From positions 1-64,000 of the forward strand of contig CALJHE010000005.1 of NCBI GenBank assembly GCA_938075675.1: 64,000 nt of DNA, given 5' to 3'. The DNA comes from Candidatus Poseidoniaceae archaeon. GTDB taxonomy: Archaea; Thermoplasmatota; Poseidoniia; Poseidoniales; Poseidoniaceae. The translations under genes and the position numbers were made by a program. Shown piece after piece: positions 9,667-19,420 of this stretch. Every line of letters starts with the position of its first letter. Within the stretch, counting starts at the first letter, position 1. The notes beneath the pieces are model-generated. The model ran no database searches. It saw nothing but the letters and a program-made list of their open reading frames with translations, and was not told the origin of the DNA.

Positions 9667-9901
9667 GTCGGTGGCCTCTTGGGTTAGGGTTCAATCGAGA
9701 AAGTTCCGGACGGGACTTGCGCGATAATGTGGGTTAGTCCGAGTCCCCCTCATAAGTATGACCGTCGATGAGGTTCGGAGGGAAAGTTTTGATTCGGTTC
9801 GAGAATTAAATGTGAGATTATAAAGGGTCGGCCTTTATACGCTCTTTCTAAGAAAAATAACACAAAATACGGTCGTTTTCCGAACCTTTGTCCGAACAAA
9901 C
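9667..9901. other. candidate replication origin / orc1-cdc6 promoter region
   Basis: Intergenic region upstream of cdc6 with repeated GTTCGGA/TCCGAAC motifs (9773-9779, 9879-9885, 9891-9897) and inverted repeat TATAAAGG-gtcgg-CCTTTATA (9819-9839). Confidence 0.4.
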
Positions 9902-10711
9902 TCACGCGTCGTATTTCTTGATTCCAAGGACCCAATTTTCTCCACTACGGTGAAGACAAAGTCCATCTTCTGCATGATGGACGTTTTCCGGATGAACTGG
10001 ATATTCGTCCGTAACGGTAACTTCAGAATGAACGCCGGGTTGGTCAATGAAGGTATGTGTGACGATGAGACGGACAGATTCAGCCTTCTGGGCCAACGAT
10101 TGAATGTCAGAAGGTTTGTGATGATGATCGGAATCAACCCATTCAGGATATCCCATCTCGATGATGGCCATGCTCGCTGAACAGATTTCATCATGAAGCG
10201 TTTGACATGGGCCTGAATCGCCGCTGTGAACAAAACTTCCTTCTTGACCCGGATTGAAATGGTAACCATAGGGGTCGACGGATTCATCGTGTTGAACTCG
10301 GAAACGTCGCCAAGACATGCCTGAATCAAGTTGCCCTTCAACATCCGAAATCCAAGTGATGGTCGAAAAAATCTCTTCTAAACTACCTGGATAAGCCATT
10401 TCACACAACTTCCACAGATGTTCGCGGACTCCATCTGCGGCAACAACCGTAAGAGGCTTGAGCATTGCTCGGTCGGAGATATACCGCCGCTCAAGCAGTA
10501 AGAACGGGAATCCGAAAACGTGGTCTCCGTGAATATGGGTGATGAAGACGGTTTCAATATCACTGAGAGGAACGCGAGCGCGGCGTAGACTTGCCATCGC
10601 TGTTGGAGGGCAGTCAATGATGTGCTTGCCATCGATGAGGGTAAAGGAGTGGTACCGGCCGTACGGCATGAAGGCGTTCCCAGTTCCAAGCATCTTCACC
10701 TCCTTGGCCAT
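9902..10711 (-). CDS. MBL-fold metallohydrolase, ribonuclease Z-like
   Basis: MLGTGNAFMPYGRYHSF...VFITHIHGDHVFGFPFLL (HxHxDH), FVHSGDSGPCQTL, LIVTHT. Confidence 0.8.
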   Translation of the reverse strand: MAKEVKMLGTGNAFMPYGRYHSFTLIDGKHIIDCPPTAMASLRRARVPLSDIETVFITHIHGDHVFGFPFLLLERRYISDRAMLKPLTVVAADGVREHLWKLCEMAYPGSLEEIFSTITWISDVEGQLDSGMSWRRFRVQHDESVDPYGYHFNPGQEGSFVHSGDSGPCQTLHDEICSASMAIIEMGYPEWVDSDHHHKPSDIQSLAQKAESVRLIVTHTFIDQPGVHSEVTVTDEYPVHPENVHHAEDGLCLHRSGENWVLGIKKYDA

Positions 10712-10768
10712 GCATCATCCAATAGGACCGACTTCTTTTCATCATCGGTCGAAAATGTTGACCGATGT

Positions 10769-12022
10769 TCAATTGGAAGCAAACGCCTCAATAATCCGCT
10801 GAGAAGTTTTCTCCGCCGAAAGCAGTGCTCCTTCGACACTTCCATGTACCGTATGGTCACCACACTCAAACGCCTTGTCTGTTGTTGAGGGAAGACCAGA
10901 AAGCGCAGTGCCTGCACCCACCTCCGGCAAAGCGTGTTCAATGTGCTGGATGGCTAAATTCTCCCACCCATCAACATCTGGGCCAAACCAAGAACGCAAT
11001 TCCTTTGTGGCAACATCGAGTACCTCCTCGGCACTGGTTAGGCCCAATGCTTCTGCTGTTTCTCCAACGATGGTAACGGTGACCAGTGAACGACCATTCG
11101 GGGCATAGCTGGGTTGCACATCCGATGGAACTGCGATGTGTGCAATCAACTGGTTTTGCGTTTTCACATCTCCGTTAAGCATAATGTGATTGGAACTGAA
11201 AGGAGATTTGGAAGCACCAAAGTGCAGCGTCCAAACATGGCGTTTACTTTCAGTTCTCCGAGGATTGTAAGCATGGACAATGGCATCAAAGGTTTTGTCT
11301 TGACCAGCTATTCGAAGGGTATGCTCGTCAAGAACTTCAGCATCCGTGTTCAAATGGATACGTTCATCTCCAAGAAGATCTGCCAAAAAGCGAGGTGCTG
11401 CAGCAATTCCATCTTTTGGAAGAACCATGTCCCCCTCAGACATCATTCGAAACACAAAACGGAACATTCGTTCGTTGGTTCGGAGGTCATTTTCGAGAAA
11501 AATACCAGAAAAAAGTGGATGGAAAAAACGGTCAATCATGGATTGAGAAAAGCCCCTTTTGCGGAGCATAATGCTGGTTTCCTTATCATCGCCTGCAAAC
11601 ACTTGTTCCGTCTTTCCTCTACGAACAAACTCGCGAAGACGGGCCACGCGTAGTAAATCAAAGGGAGATGCAAAACCGTTCAATCCTCCCGCTAGACCTT
11701 GTACTGGACGGCGGAACGGATCTGCTAAGCGCCAAAACTTGGCTTTGCCTTTCTTGTGCTGGACAACCACTGCACCTGGTTCAAACGCTTTGGCTTCGAG
11801 TTTCTTGAAATCAAAAGCCCGCTTTGAGGTAGGGTAGGCAGATTGCATCACGTGAAAACCGTGGTCGAGTAAGAATCCGTCGACCTTATCGGTCATCATT
11901 CGCCCGCCAATGCGGTCTGATTTCTCGTAGACTTGGACATTAAAGCCCTCTTCGTGAAGAAGAGCTGCACATCGAAGGCCGGACAATCCTGCGCCGAGAA
12001 CTGCGATGGATGGGCTCATCAT
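10769..12022 (-). CDS. FAD-dependent amine oxidase / phytoene-desaturase-like oxidoreductase
   Basis: SIAVLGAGLSGLRCAALLHEEGFNVQVYEKSDRIGGRMMTD dinucleotide-binding motif; C-term DHTVHGSVEGALLSAEKTSQRI. Confidence 0.85.
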   Translation of the reverse strand: MMSPSIAVLGAGLSGLRCAALLHEEGFNVQVYEKSDRIGGRMMTDKVDGFLLDHGFHVMQSAYPTSKRAFDFKKLEAKAFEPGAVVVQHKKGKAKFWRLADPFRRPVQGLAGGLNGFASPFDLLRVARLREFVRRGKTEQVFAGDDKETSIMLRKRGFSQSMIDRFFHPLFSGIFLENDLRTNERMFRFVFRMMSEGDMVLPKDGIAAAPRFLADLLGDERIHLNTDAEVLDEHTLRIAGQDKTFDAIVHAYNPRRTESKRHVWTLHFGASKSPFSSNHIMLNGDVKTQNQLIAHIAVPSDVQPSYAPNGRSLVTVTIVGETAEALGLTSAEEVLDVATKELRSWFGPDVDGWENLAIQHIEHALPEVGAGTALSGLPSTTDKAFECGDHTVHGSVEGALLSAEKTSQRIIEAFASN

Positions 12023-12028
12023 ACCACC

Positions 12029-13246
12029 TCAAATGTTCAATTTTTCTTTGAACTCTTCCAAGAAAGGCCCCATCGATTGTATCAGTAATGCATCTGGATG
12101 CGTACGGATAACCAGCCCATCGAGGTACATCAATGCTCGAATAATTGGGAATGCTTCCTCGCCAAAGTTCGCACCTGCGTGTTCAACTGCGGCACGAACG
12201 GTCTTCATCATGATACGGGTCAGACTTTGTTCCCCAACCGGTTTGTTCTCGAAGTCGTGATAGATATCGCCCATCGTTGCATAGTATTTCTTGAGTTTCT
12301 TTTCGTTTGGCGTCAATTCAGTCATTGCCAGCAATGCTGTGAATGCCTCATGGCGTTCTTGGCGAGACAGATGGTCGAAGAACGTGAACAGCGAGTGAGC
12401 AACATGTTTCGGTGCATGACAGATGGCACCGTTGTCAATGAAGACGAACTTGCCTTCTTTGTCAATAATACAATTCCCAGGGTGAAGGTCACCGTGGAAG
12501 GTACCTATCCCGAACAAGAATGCGCCGTGTATGCGGAAAAATTGCAGTAAGAAATCCCAACTGAGTGACTTTTGCTCAATTCCCTCTTCCAAGGACATGC
12601 CTTCGATGTATTCGGAAACAAGGATGTCTTGATTGGAAAGTTCCGGATAGTAAATGGGGAAACGAAGCAACGACATTTCAAAGTCATTGGAAAGGGAAGT
12701 CTGGATGCCCTTGAGTTCATCTGCTCCTTTGATTTCGTTTCGCAGGTCGAGTTCTCGCAGCGTGTAGTCAGCAACGTGATTAATCAGCGCCATTGGGTTG
12801 CCGACTTTCCGCAGTTTGGGTGCAAAAATAAGGAAAATTCGAAGCCATCTACGCATTTTGGCGACTTCTTTCTTGAACTCAACGGCGTTGGTTTGCTTGA
12901 TGAATTTGATAACGACTTCTTCGCCCGTCTTCAGACGCCCACGGTGAACTTGGCCGACGGATGCTGCTGCGAGTGGCTCATCATCAATGGATTCGAAGGC
13001 ATCAGTGAAACCTTTCGGCGCTTTTTTGGCAATTGTCTCGTGCAAATTCTCAGATTCGATTGATGCTGCATGCTGATACAATTGCTGCAGTTGACGGCAC
13101 TTTTCAACGCCGAGTAAATCAGGGCGAAGGGCGAAAATTTGGGCGAGTTTCACTGCAATGAGGCCTTGACGCTGAATCCAATCGAGATCTGCTGGCTTCT
13201 TCCGCAGGATTTGACGCATGAACCGAAAGAAGGTGAATGCTCGCAT
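12029..13246 (-). CDS. ABC1/AarF/UbiB family atypical kinase
   Basis: DEPLAAASVGQVHRGRLKTGEEVVIKF...FHGDLHPGNCIIDKEGKFVFIDNGAICH. Confidence 0.9.
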   Translation of the reverse strand: MRAFTFFRFMRQILRKKPADLDWIQRQGLIAVKLAQIFALRPDLLGVEKCRQLQQLYQHAASIESENLHETIAKKAPKGFTDAFESIDDEPLAAASVGQVHRGRLKTGEEVVIKFIKQTNAVEFKKEVAKMRRWLRIFLIFAPKLRKVGNPMALINHVADYTLRELDLRNEIKGADELKGIQTSLSNDFEMSLLRFPIYYPELSNQDILVSEYIEGMSLEEGIEQKSLSWDFLLQFFRIHGAFLFGIGTFHGDLHPGNCIIDKEGKFVFIDNGAICHAPKHVAHSLFTFFDHLSRQERHEAFTALLAMTELTPNEKKLKKYYATMGDIYHDFENKPVGEQSLTRIMMKTVRAAVEHAGANFGEEAFPIIRALMYLDGLVIRTHPDALLIQSMGPFLEEFKEKLNI

Positions 13247-13286
13247 GAGCCAAAGTTAGGACAACGGCTTATGAAAGGATGTTTTT

Positions 13287-14690
13287 TCAATCCGATTCTT
13301 CATCCAACTCTTCGTCGATAAAAATGAGGGTATAACGCCATGTTGGCTCATCACTGTCCTCGACTAATTCACGGCGAACTCGGACATTTCCGTTCTCTGG
13401 ATAGCGAGCAAGAAGTGCACCTTGGATGATTCCGTCGTCAAGTTCCCACAGCGGCAATGCTTCTTGGGAATCCATATTTGCAGGGTGAGCAAGTTTGACA
13501 ATAATGTGGAAGAACGGATCGCTGTCGTAATCAAGTTCGCCTAGTCCGGCGTGCTCCCACCAGTCCATCAGTTCGTTAAGGTACTCGACATGACCTTCGA
13601 TTTTACGAAGACTAAACGTCAATTCTTCACCAATGCGTTGACCAACTTGTCGCAACATAGTATTGATGTCAATTCCAAGTTGGTTGAGACTTTGCACCGT
13701 TCCTTCTTGCAAAGCTGCACGGGCTTGATTGATGCCCCGGGTAGAGGCAAGGAAAGACTCAGGGTTGAACGGAGTGTCCTTTTCGGGTAGTTCAGAACTG
13801 ACTTGGAGTGCGTCTCGGAATTGGTCAAGGAACGAGCCTTGTCCGACCGTGAGTCGCAATGGATCAACAATTCTCTCTTCAGTAAAGCGCTTCTTCGCGC
13901 TTTCAAAGTCAACAGCCTTACTCCAGATAGCAGATACGAAGTCTGAGTGAGAATTACTGAACACATCGGAATTAATGACCAATGCCGCGTCTTCACGGCC
14001 TCGTCCAACGGGGTTTTCCTCGACATGGAGGAATTGAATGACGTTGTTCGCATCTTGCAAAACTCCCAGTGAACTGATTTCATCGGTGTGGCGAATTTCA
14101 ATGCCGTCATCGAGTTGGTCGTAGAATCGAATCGTTCTACGGTCGAGTTGAGCAAGAACAGTTACAACAACACCACGCTGAGATGCAGAGTTAACTTCAG
14201 CAAGGCCGGATGAACGGCAGAGATGAAGAATACCGAATCGACCGAGGAGAAGTGTGAGACGCTCTTCTGCTTCATCAGCAAAGTTTGCAATCTTCTTGTG
14301 AATGTGTTCGCGACCTTTCAGCACTGCAAATCGAGCGCTTGTTTCTCCTGATTCGCCGTCTTTTTCTTCCTCATAGTCTGATTTAGCACCGGACATCAAC
14401 TTCTCAAACGATTGGCTTGTTCGGTCGATTCGTTCACGTTGGTCTTTGATGAGGCGCTTGAATAAAACCGGAAGTGACGAGCAAGAAAAGCGCATAGGTC
14501 GGTCGGCGGTAACGCTCACAAGGCCAATTTCGGTAAGCCTTGAGAGAGAATTGTACGCATCAAGGCGGTTCGTGCCGAGTTTCTTAGCCAGCTCGCTTGC
14601 TTTGAGTTCTTTCGAAGTCGAGAGAATCAAGACGGAGCGGGCTTCTCGTTCTGACAATCCAGCGTCTTGAAACAGTTCAGCCCAGTTCAT
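13287..14690 (-). CDS. TrmB-family transcriptional regulator-like
   Basis: N-term GLSEREARSVLILSTSKELKASELAKKLGTNRLDAYNSLSRLTEIGLV wHTH of TrmB type. Confidence 0.75.
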   Translation of the reverse strand: MNWAELFQDAGLSEREARSVLILSTSKELKASELAKKLGTNRLDAYNSLSRLTEIGLVSVTADRPMRFSCSSLPVLFKRLIKDQRERIDRTSQSFEKLMSGAKSDYEEEKDGESGETSARFAVLKGREHIHKKIANFADEAEERLTLLLGRFGILHLCRSSGLAEVNSASQRGVVVTVLAQLDRRTIRFYDQLDDGIEIRHTDEISSLGVLQDANNVIQFLHVEENPVGRGREDAALVINSDVFSNSHSDFVSAIWSKAVDFESAKKRFTEERIVDPLRLTVGQGSFLDQFRDALQVSSELPEKDTPFNPESFLASTRGINQARAALQEGTVQSLNQLGIDINTMLRQVGQRIGEELTFSLRKIEGHVEYLNELMDWWEHAGLGELDYDSDPFFHIIVKLAHPANMDSQEALPLWELDDGIIQGALLARYPENGNVRVRRELVEDSDEPTWRYTLIFIDEELDEESD

Positions 14691-15166
14691 TTCATTTCTC
14701 CCCCAGCAGAGAGAGAACTGAAAGCGGAGAGAATACGTGCAACGTGACGGCGTGGTCGGAAGAGCCAGTCGTAGCAGTAGTGCACCTTGCGATCAGGTCC
14801 GATAAGGAACGAAGATTTGCTCGGGAACATTCCGAGGTGAACTGGGACACCGTAGGCTTCTGCAACCTCGCGGTCAGGATCGCTCAAGAGAGCGAAAGGT
14901 AAATCCAGTTCTGACTTGAAACGGCGATGGTCTTCAAGAGAATCTTGGCTGATTCCAATCACTTCAACAGGAGGAGTAAGTGATTGGAACAGGTCGTACT
15001 GTTGCTTGAACGTCAAGCAGCCTCGCTTGCAGGTTGGGGACCCGTCTTTAGCATAGAAGAAAAGAACCTTCCATTTGTCGTCGTAATCAGCCAACGAAAT
15101 TGTCTCGTCGGTGGTAGAAGGGAGCGTGAAATTGGGTGCTGTCTGTCCAACAAGTTTGTTTCCCAT
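14687..15166 (-). CDS. peroxiredoxin (AhpC/TSA, Bcp-like)
   Basis: VGQTAPNFTLPSTTDETISLADYDDKWKVLFFYAKDGSPTCKRGCLTFKQQYD. Confidence 0.9.
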   Translation of the reverse strand: MGNKLVGQTAPNFTLPSTTDETISLADYDDKWKVLFFYAKDGSPTCKRGCLTFKQQYDLFQSLTPPVEVIGISQDSLEDHRRFKSELDLPFALLSDPDREVAEAYGVPVHLGMFPSKSSFLIGPDRKVHYCYDWLFRPRRHVARILSAFSSLSAGGEMK

Positions 15167-15201
15167 ACCTGCCCCACCGGTGTCGTCCTTGTAAACTAAT
15201 A

Positions 15202-15834
15202 CTATGCCTGTTCTGGAATTAGGTGGCCCATTCGCTTTGCTTTCGTGGAAAGGTAATGGTTATTGGTTTTGCAGCGACCAGTGATGTGTGGAACACGTTC
15301 ATCGATGGATATGCCATTTGACAACAAGCCTTCGATTTTCAGAGGGTTGTTGGTCATCAGTCGGACGTTTGTGACACCGACTTGCTTCAACATGTGGGCG
15401 CTGAAGTCATACTCACGGCCGTCTGCTGGCAAGTTGAGAGCGAGATTTGCATCGAGTGTGTCCATGCCGATGTCCTGGAGTGCGTAGGCACGAATTTTAG
15501 CTTCTAAGCCAATTCCTCGACCTTCTTGGCGCATGTAAACGACTGCCCCGCATCCTTCTTCTTGTATGCGCTTCATCGCTGCTTTCAATTGCGGTCCACA
15601 GTCGCACTTGAGAGAGCCAAATGCATCGCCGGTCAAACACTCAGAGTGTATGCGTACCAATGGGGATCTTGAGGTGTCGTCGAGTCCTACTGAGAGAATG
15701 CTGTGTTCTGCTCCATCGTCGTCTACGAAAACACGCATCCTGAAGTTTCCTTGTTCGGTAGGGAGTACCGCGTCTGATTTTATTTCTTTTGCAAGGTTGT
15801 AGTTCTTGATATCAAGGTTGTAGTTCTTGTTCAT
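15202..15834 (-). CDS. ribA: GTP cyclohydrolase II
   Basis: VRIHSECLTGDAFGSLKCDCGPQLKAAM (zinc Cys triad), YMRQEGRGIGLEAKIRAYALQD, MTNNPLKIEGL. Confidence 0.92.
   Translation of the reverse strand: MNKNYNLDIKNYNLAKEIKSDAVLPTEQGNFRMRVFVDDDGAEHSILSVGLDDTSRSPLVRIHSECLTGDAFGSLKCDCGPQLKAAMKRIQEEGCGAVVYMRQEGRGIGLEAKIRAYALQDIGMDTLDANLALNLPADGREYDFSAHMLKQVGVTNVRLMTNNPLKIEGLLSNGISIDERVPHITGRCKTNNHYLSTKAKRMGHLIPEQA
15792..15829. repeat. 17-bp exact direct repeat (caaggttgtagttcttg) at the 5' end of ribA
   Basis: Copies at 15792-15808 and 15813-15829, encoding KNYNL twice. Confidence 0.8.
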
Positions 15835-15919
15835 GTACGTTGTTCAAGCATTGTGGATATAAAAGACTGTATCAAACCTTGATTTTTGAAAACACTTCTT
15901 TATAACCTCGCCCAGTGGA

Positions 15920-16420
15920 ATGCGACTCATGCACACCGTGAAATGCGATCTTGGAGTTGCGGCAATTGTTCGCAGATCCCGAAGCATTTTGTTGGTCCAA
16001 GAGGCACACGGGCGCTACAAGAACCATTGGGGACTTCCGAAGGGATACGTGAACAGCAGCGAGCTTCCAAGCCATGCCGTGCTGCGAGAACTCTCGGAAG
16101 AGTGTGAGGTTGAGGGTAAAGTAATCGGCGTTCAATCGGTGAGAGAAAGACTCCTTGAGGGCACTCCAGCCATTTTCATCGCTTACCTTGTCGAACTCAG
16201 CGACGAAGCAACACCCACTCCTGGTGAAGAGGTCATTGAAACTCGATTTGTTGATGCTGATGAATTCGACTCGCTGAATTGGATCAGCGACGCCATGCAC
16301 TCCATGGCACTCGCTGCAGTCAACTCGAATCAAGCATTGCGCACCATTGATTACGAAATCAACCGTGGACATCCATACATGCTCCACACCCTTCCAAAGA
16401 CATGGGGTGGAGAAGCGTGA
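15920..16420 (+). CDS. Nudix hydrolase
   Basis: WGLPKGYVNSSELPSHAVLRELSEECEVEG Nudix box-like. Confidence 0.88.
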   Translation: MRLMHTVKCDLGVAAIVRRSRSILLVQEAHGRYKNHWGLPKGYVNSSELPSHAVLRELSEECEVEGKVIGVQSVRERLLEGTPAIFIAYLVELSDEATPTPGEEVIETRFVDADEFDSLNWISDAMHSMALAAVNSNQALRTIDYEINRGHPYMLHTLPKTWGGEA

Positions 16421-17913
16421 ACTCAAGATTAACCGACCGTGTTCGCTCATGCAACAGGAAGTCGTTGAACACTGAAGGGAAATACATACTCTATTGGATG
16501 ATTTCGAACCGTCGATTCAACAGCAATGCTGCGCTAGAATATGCTGCGCACTTGGCCAATGAACACAACGTGCCACTCTTAGTTCTCGAAGAGATCTCAA
16601 CCAGTCACAAGTTTGCTAACGACCGAATATGCACTTTCATGATACAAGGGATGCTTGAGAATATTCGCATCTTCAGAGACAACAACATACGGTATATTCC
16701 TTGGGTCGAAACGCCACTCAGCGGTCACAATGGCAAACTACACGACCTTTCTAGGGACGCTGTGATGATTGTTACCGATGATTTCCCAACATATTTCCCC
16801 TCCAAAGCCGTTCAACATGCCAGCCGTTCCATCAATCGAAAAATGGTAGCAGTTGACTCAAACGGAGTTTTCCCAATGTCATGGACAGAACGAGCCTACC
16901 CAACTGCACACGGATTCCGGCGTTTCGTCCACGTTAATTTCGTTGAATGTATGGAAACATGGCCTCAACTCAATCCAATTCCCAAAGACCATTCTCTCTG
17001 GCTTGAAGACGACTTGTACGACGAGCTATCCGAACGCTGGGAGTTCAACGTAACGCCGTTCGAATGGCTGTGGAGAGCTGGCGAACTCGGTAGTTCCGGG
17101 CGAGAGGCCCTGTCGATGATCAACATCGACCATTCAGTTCCGCCGGTAGCCAAAGCACGAGGCGGGCGAAGCACCGCTGTTCAAATGCTGCAAGAGTTCC
17201 TCTCTAACAGATTGTATCGCTACGCTGACGACCGCAATCAAGTGAAATCTCCAGCAACAAGTGGACTCTCACCATGGTTTCACTTCGGACACATCTCCAC
17301 AATCGAAGTCGTTCAACAGATTTTGGTGACCAGCAACTGGGATCCTGAAACCATTCAAATGCCACGTAAGGGCTCAAGAGAAGGCTGGTGGAATCTCGAC
17401 CGCTCCATCGAAAGTTTCCTCGACCAAATTATCACATGGAGAGAACTTGGGTTCAACAACGCCTACCACATCCCTGAACACAACCAGTTTGAATCATTAC
17501 CGGACTGGGCCAAAACCACGCTCATGGAACACGCCAGTGACGAGCGAGTTCAGTACACACTCAAACAAATCACAGAAGCGGACACCCACGACGAGATATG
17601 GAACGCTGCGCAACGCCAGTTGGTTCGCGATGGAATCATTCACAACTACCTGAGAATGTTGTGGGGTAAAAGAATACTCGAATGGTCACCATCGCCTCAA
17701 GTCGCTGCAGAATGGATGATTGAACTGAACGATAAATACGCTCTCGATGGACGCGACCCAAATTCCTATACTGGCATTTTTTGGGTTCTTGGACGCCACG
17801 ACAGAGCATGGGGGCCGGAGAGAGCGATTTTCGGAAAGATACGCTACATGTCTTCTGCAAACACTCGACGCAAGTTCGATTTGAAGCCTTACTTGCAGGA
17901 ATATCGATATTGA
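16402..17913 (+). CDS. class II CPD DNA photolyase family protein
   Basis: YWMISNRRFNSNAALEYAAHLANEHNVPLLVLE N-term; C-term LRMLWGKRILEWSPSPQ...DGRDPNSYTGIFWVLGRHDRAWGPERAIFGKIRYMSSANTRRKFD typical of class II photolyases. Confidence 0.92.
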   Translation: MGWRSVNSRLTDRVRSCNRKSLNTEGKYILYWMISNRRFNSNAALEYAAHLANEHNVPLLVLEEISTSHKFANDRICTFMIQGMLENIRIFRDNNIRYIPWVETPLSGHNGKLHDLSRDAVMIVTDDFPTYFPSKAVQHASRSINRKMVAVDSNGVFPMSWTERAYPTAHGFRRFVHVNFVECMETWPQLNPIPKDHSLWLEDDLYDELSERWEFNVTPFEWLWRAGELGSSGREALSMINIDHSVPPVAKARGGRSTAVQMLQEFLSNRLYRYADDRNQVKSPATSGLSPWFHFGHISTIEVVQQILVTSNWDPETIQMPRKGSREGWWNLDRSIESFLDQIITWRELGFNNAYHIPEHNQFESLPDWAKTTLMEHASDERVQYTLKQITEADTHDEIWNAAQRQLVRDGIIHNYLRMLWGKRILEWSPSPQVAAEWMIELNDKYALDGRDPNSYTGIFWVLGRHDRAWGPERAIFGKIRYMSSANTRRKFDLKPYLQEYRY

Positions 17914-17922
17914 GGTGAGAAC

Positions 17923-19296
17923 GTGGAATTCAAACACTCTACTGAAGTTGTGACCAGTGTCGAAGAGACCTTTGCATGGCACGAACGCAAAGGCGCTTTC
18001 CGAAGATTGATGCCACCATGGGAAAAAGCCGAACAAGTCGGTGAACTTTCATCATTGGAAGACGGAACGCGACTGACGTTCAAATTCCCGATGGGCCCAA
18101 TCAAGATGAAGTGGATTGCTGAACACTCAGGATACAAACCACCGCACGCCTTTGAAGACACCATGATCAAAGGTCCGTTCAAGACCTGGCATCACGTTCA
18201 TTCCTTCGTAGAAACCGAAGGCGGGGCGTGCAGAGTTGACGACCATGTGGAATACACGCTACCTATGGGGATTCTTGGTCGAATCTTCGGTGGTGGAAAC
18301 GTGCGCAAGCGGTTGCAACGAATGTTCAAAGCCCGCGAAATTCGCCTGAGCAAAGACACCAAACGCTACAACAATTTCGCACACATCAAGAGAAAGAAAA
18401 TACTGATAGCTGGCTCATCTGGCCTCATTGGCCGTCAACTTATCGCTTTCTTTGACACCGCAGGACACGACGTTTGGCGCCTTGTTCGTAAAGAACCTGG
18501 CAAGAATCAAATTCAGTGGAGTCCAAGCGATGGGAAAATCAACGCTGACGAACTTGAAGGATTTGACGCAATTATCCACCTGGGCGGTGCGGGAATTGGC
18601 GACAAGCGATGGACAAAGCAGCGGAAAATCGTTCTCGAGAAAAGTCGTACAGACAGCACAAGTCTCCTCGCTTCCACTATTGCAGGGCTCGAAAACAAAC
18701 CTGAAGTTTTCATTGTCTCAAGCGCGATGGGCATCTACGGTAGCCGTGGCGATGAAGAATTGACGGAAGATTCTGCTGTTGGAGAAGGATTCCTCCCCGA
18801 CATGTGTGTCGCTTGGGAAAAATCGGCGCAAGCCGCCATCGATGCAGGTGTGCGAACCATTCACTGCCGTACCAGTCTGGTCTTAGACGCAACGGGCGGA
18901 GTTCTGCAAAAAATGCTGTTACCAGCACAACTTGGCGCAGGTGGGCCAATCGGATGGGGCAAACAATGGTACTCTTGGATTGCAATGGATGACCAAGTGT
19001 ACGCTATCGACCATTTGATGATGACCCCTGAATGCGAAGGGGTGTACAACTTTGGTTCACCGAACCCTGTTCGACAGAAAACCTTCGCAAAGATTCTTGG
19101 CAAAGTGTTGTGGCGACCTTCGTTTATTCCCGTACCACCAATTGGAATCTGGTTCTTGCTTGGTAAGATGGGGGTCACCTTGGCAACCGACAGCGGTAAA
19201 ATCCTTCCAAACAGACTCATTGAAAGTGGATATGAATTCCAATATTCCACACTTGAACCTGCTTTACGAGATGCTCTTGGTAAGTGGAAGAATTGA
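17923..19296 (+). CDS. SRPBCC domain fused to TIGR01777-type NAD-dependent epimerase
   Basis: N-term ~150 aa SRPBCC-like; then KILIAGSSGLIGRQLIAFFDTAGHDVWRLVR...DAIIHLGGAGIGDKRWT...VFIVSSAMGIYGSRGDEELTE. Confidence 0.88.
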   Translation: MEFKHSTEVVTSVEETFAWHERKGAFRRLMPPWEKAEQVGELSSLEDGTRLTFKFPMGPIKMKWIAEHSGYKPPHAFEDTMIKGPFKTWHHVHSFVETEGGACRVDDHVEYTLPMGILGRIFGGGNVRKRLQRMFKAREIRLSKDTKRYNNFAHIKRKKILIAGSSGLIGRQLIAFFDTAGHDVWRLVRKEPGKNQIQWSPSDGKINADELEGFDAIIHLGGAGIGDKRWTKQRKIVLEKSRTDSTSLLASTIAGLENKPEVFIVSSAMGIYGSRGDEELTEDSAVGEGFLPDMCVAWEKSAQAAIDAGVRTIHCRTSLVLDATGGVLQKMLLPAQLGAGGPIGWGKQWYSWIAMDDQVYAIDHLMMTPECEGVYNFGSPNPVRQKTFAKILGKVLWRPSFIPVPPIGIWFLLGKMGVTLATDSGKILPNRLIESGYEFQYSTLEPALRDALGKWKN

Positions 19297-19420
19297 GACT
19301 GGCTGCTCTACTGCAGACATTTGAGACCAAGGAAACGGCAATAGAAGATCTGTAAGAGTAGTACAGGGACTCAAGACAAGTTGAAGTTCGAGCCTTTAGT
19401 ATGGCAAGGTTTCTTTTCAC

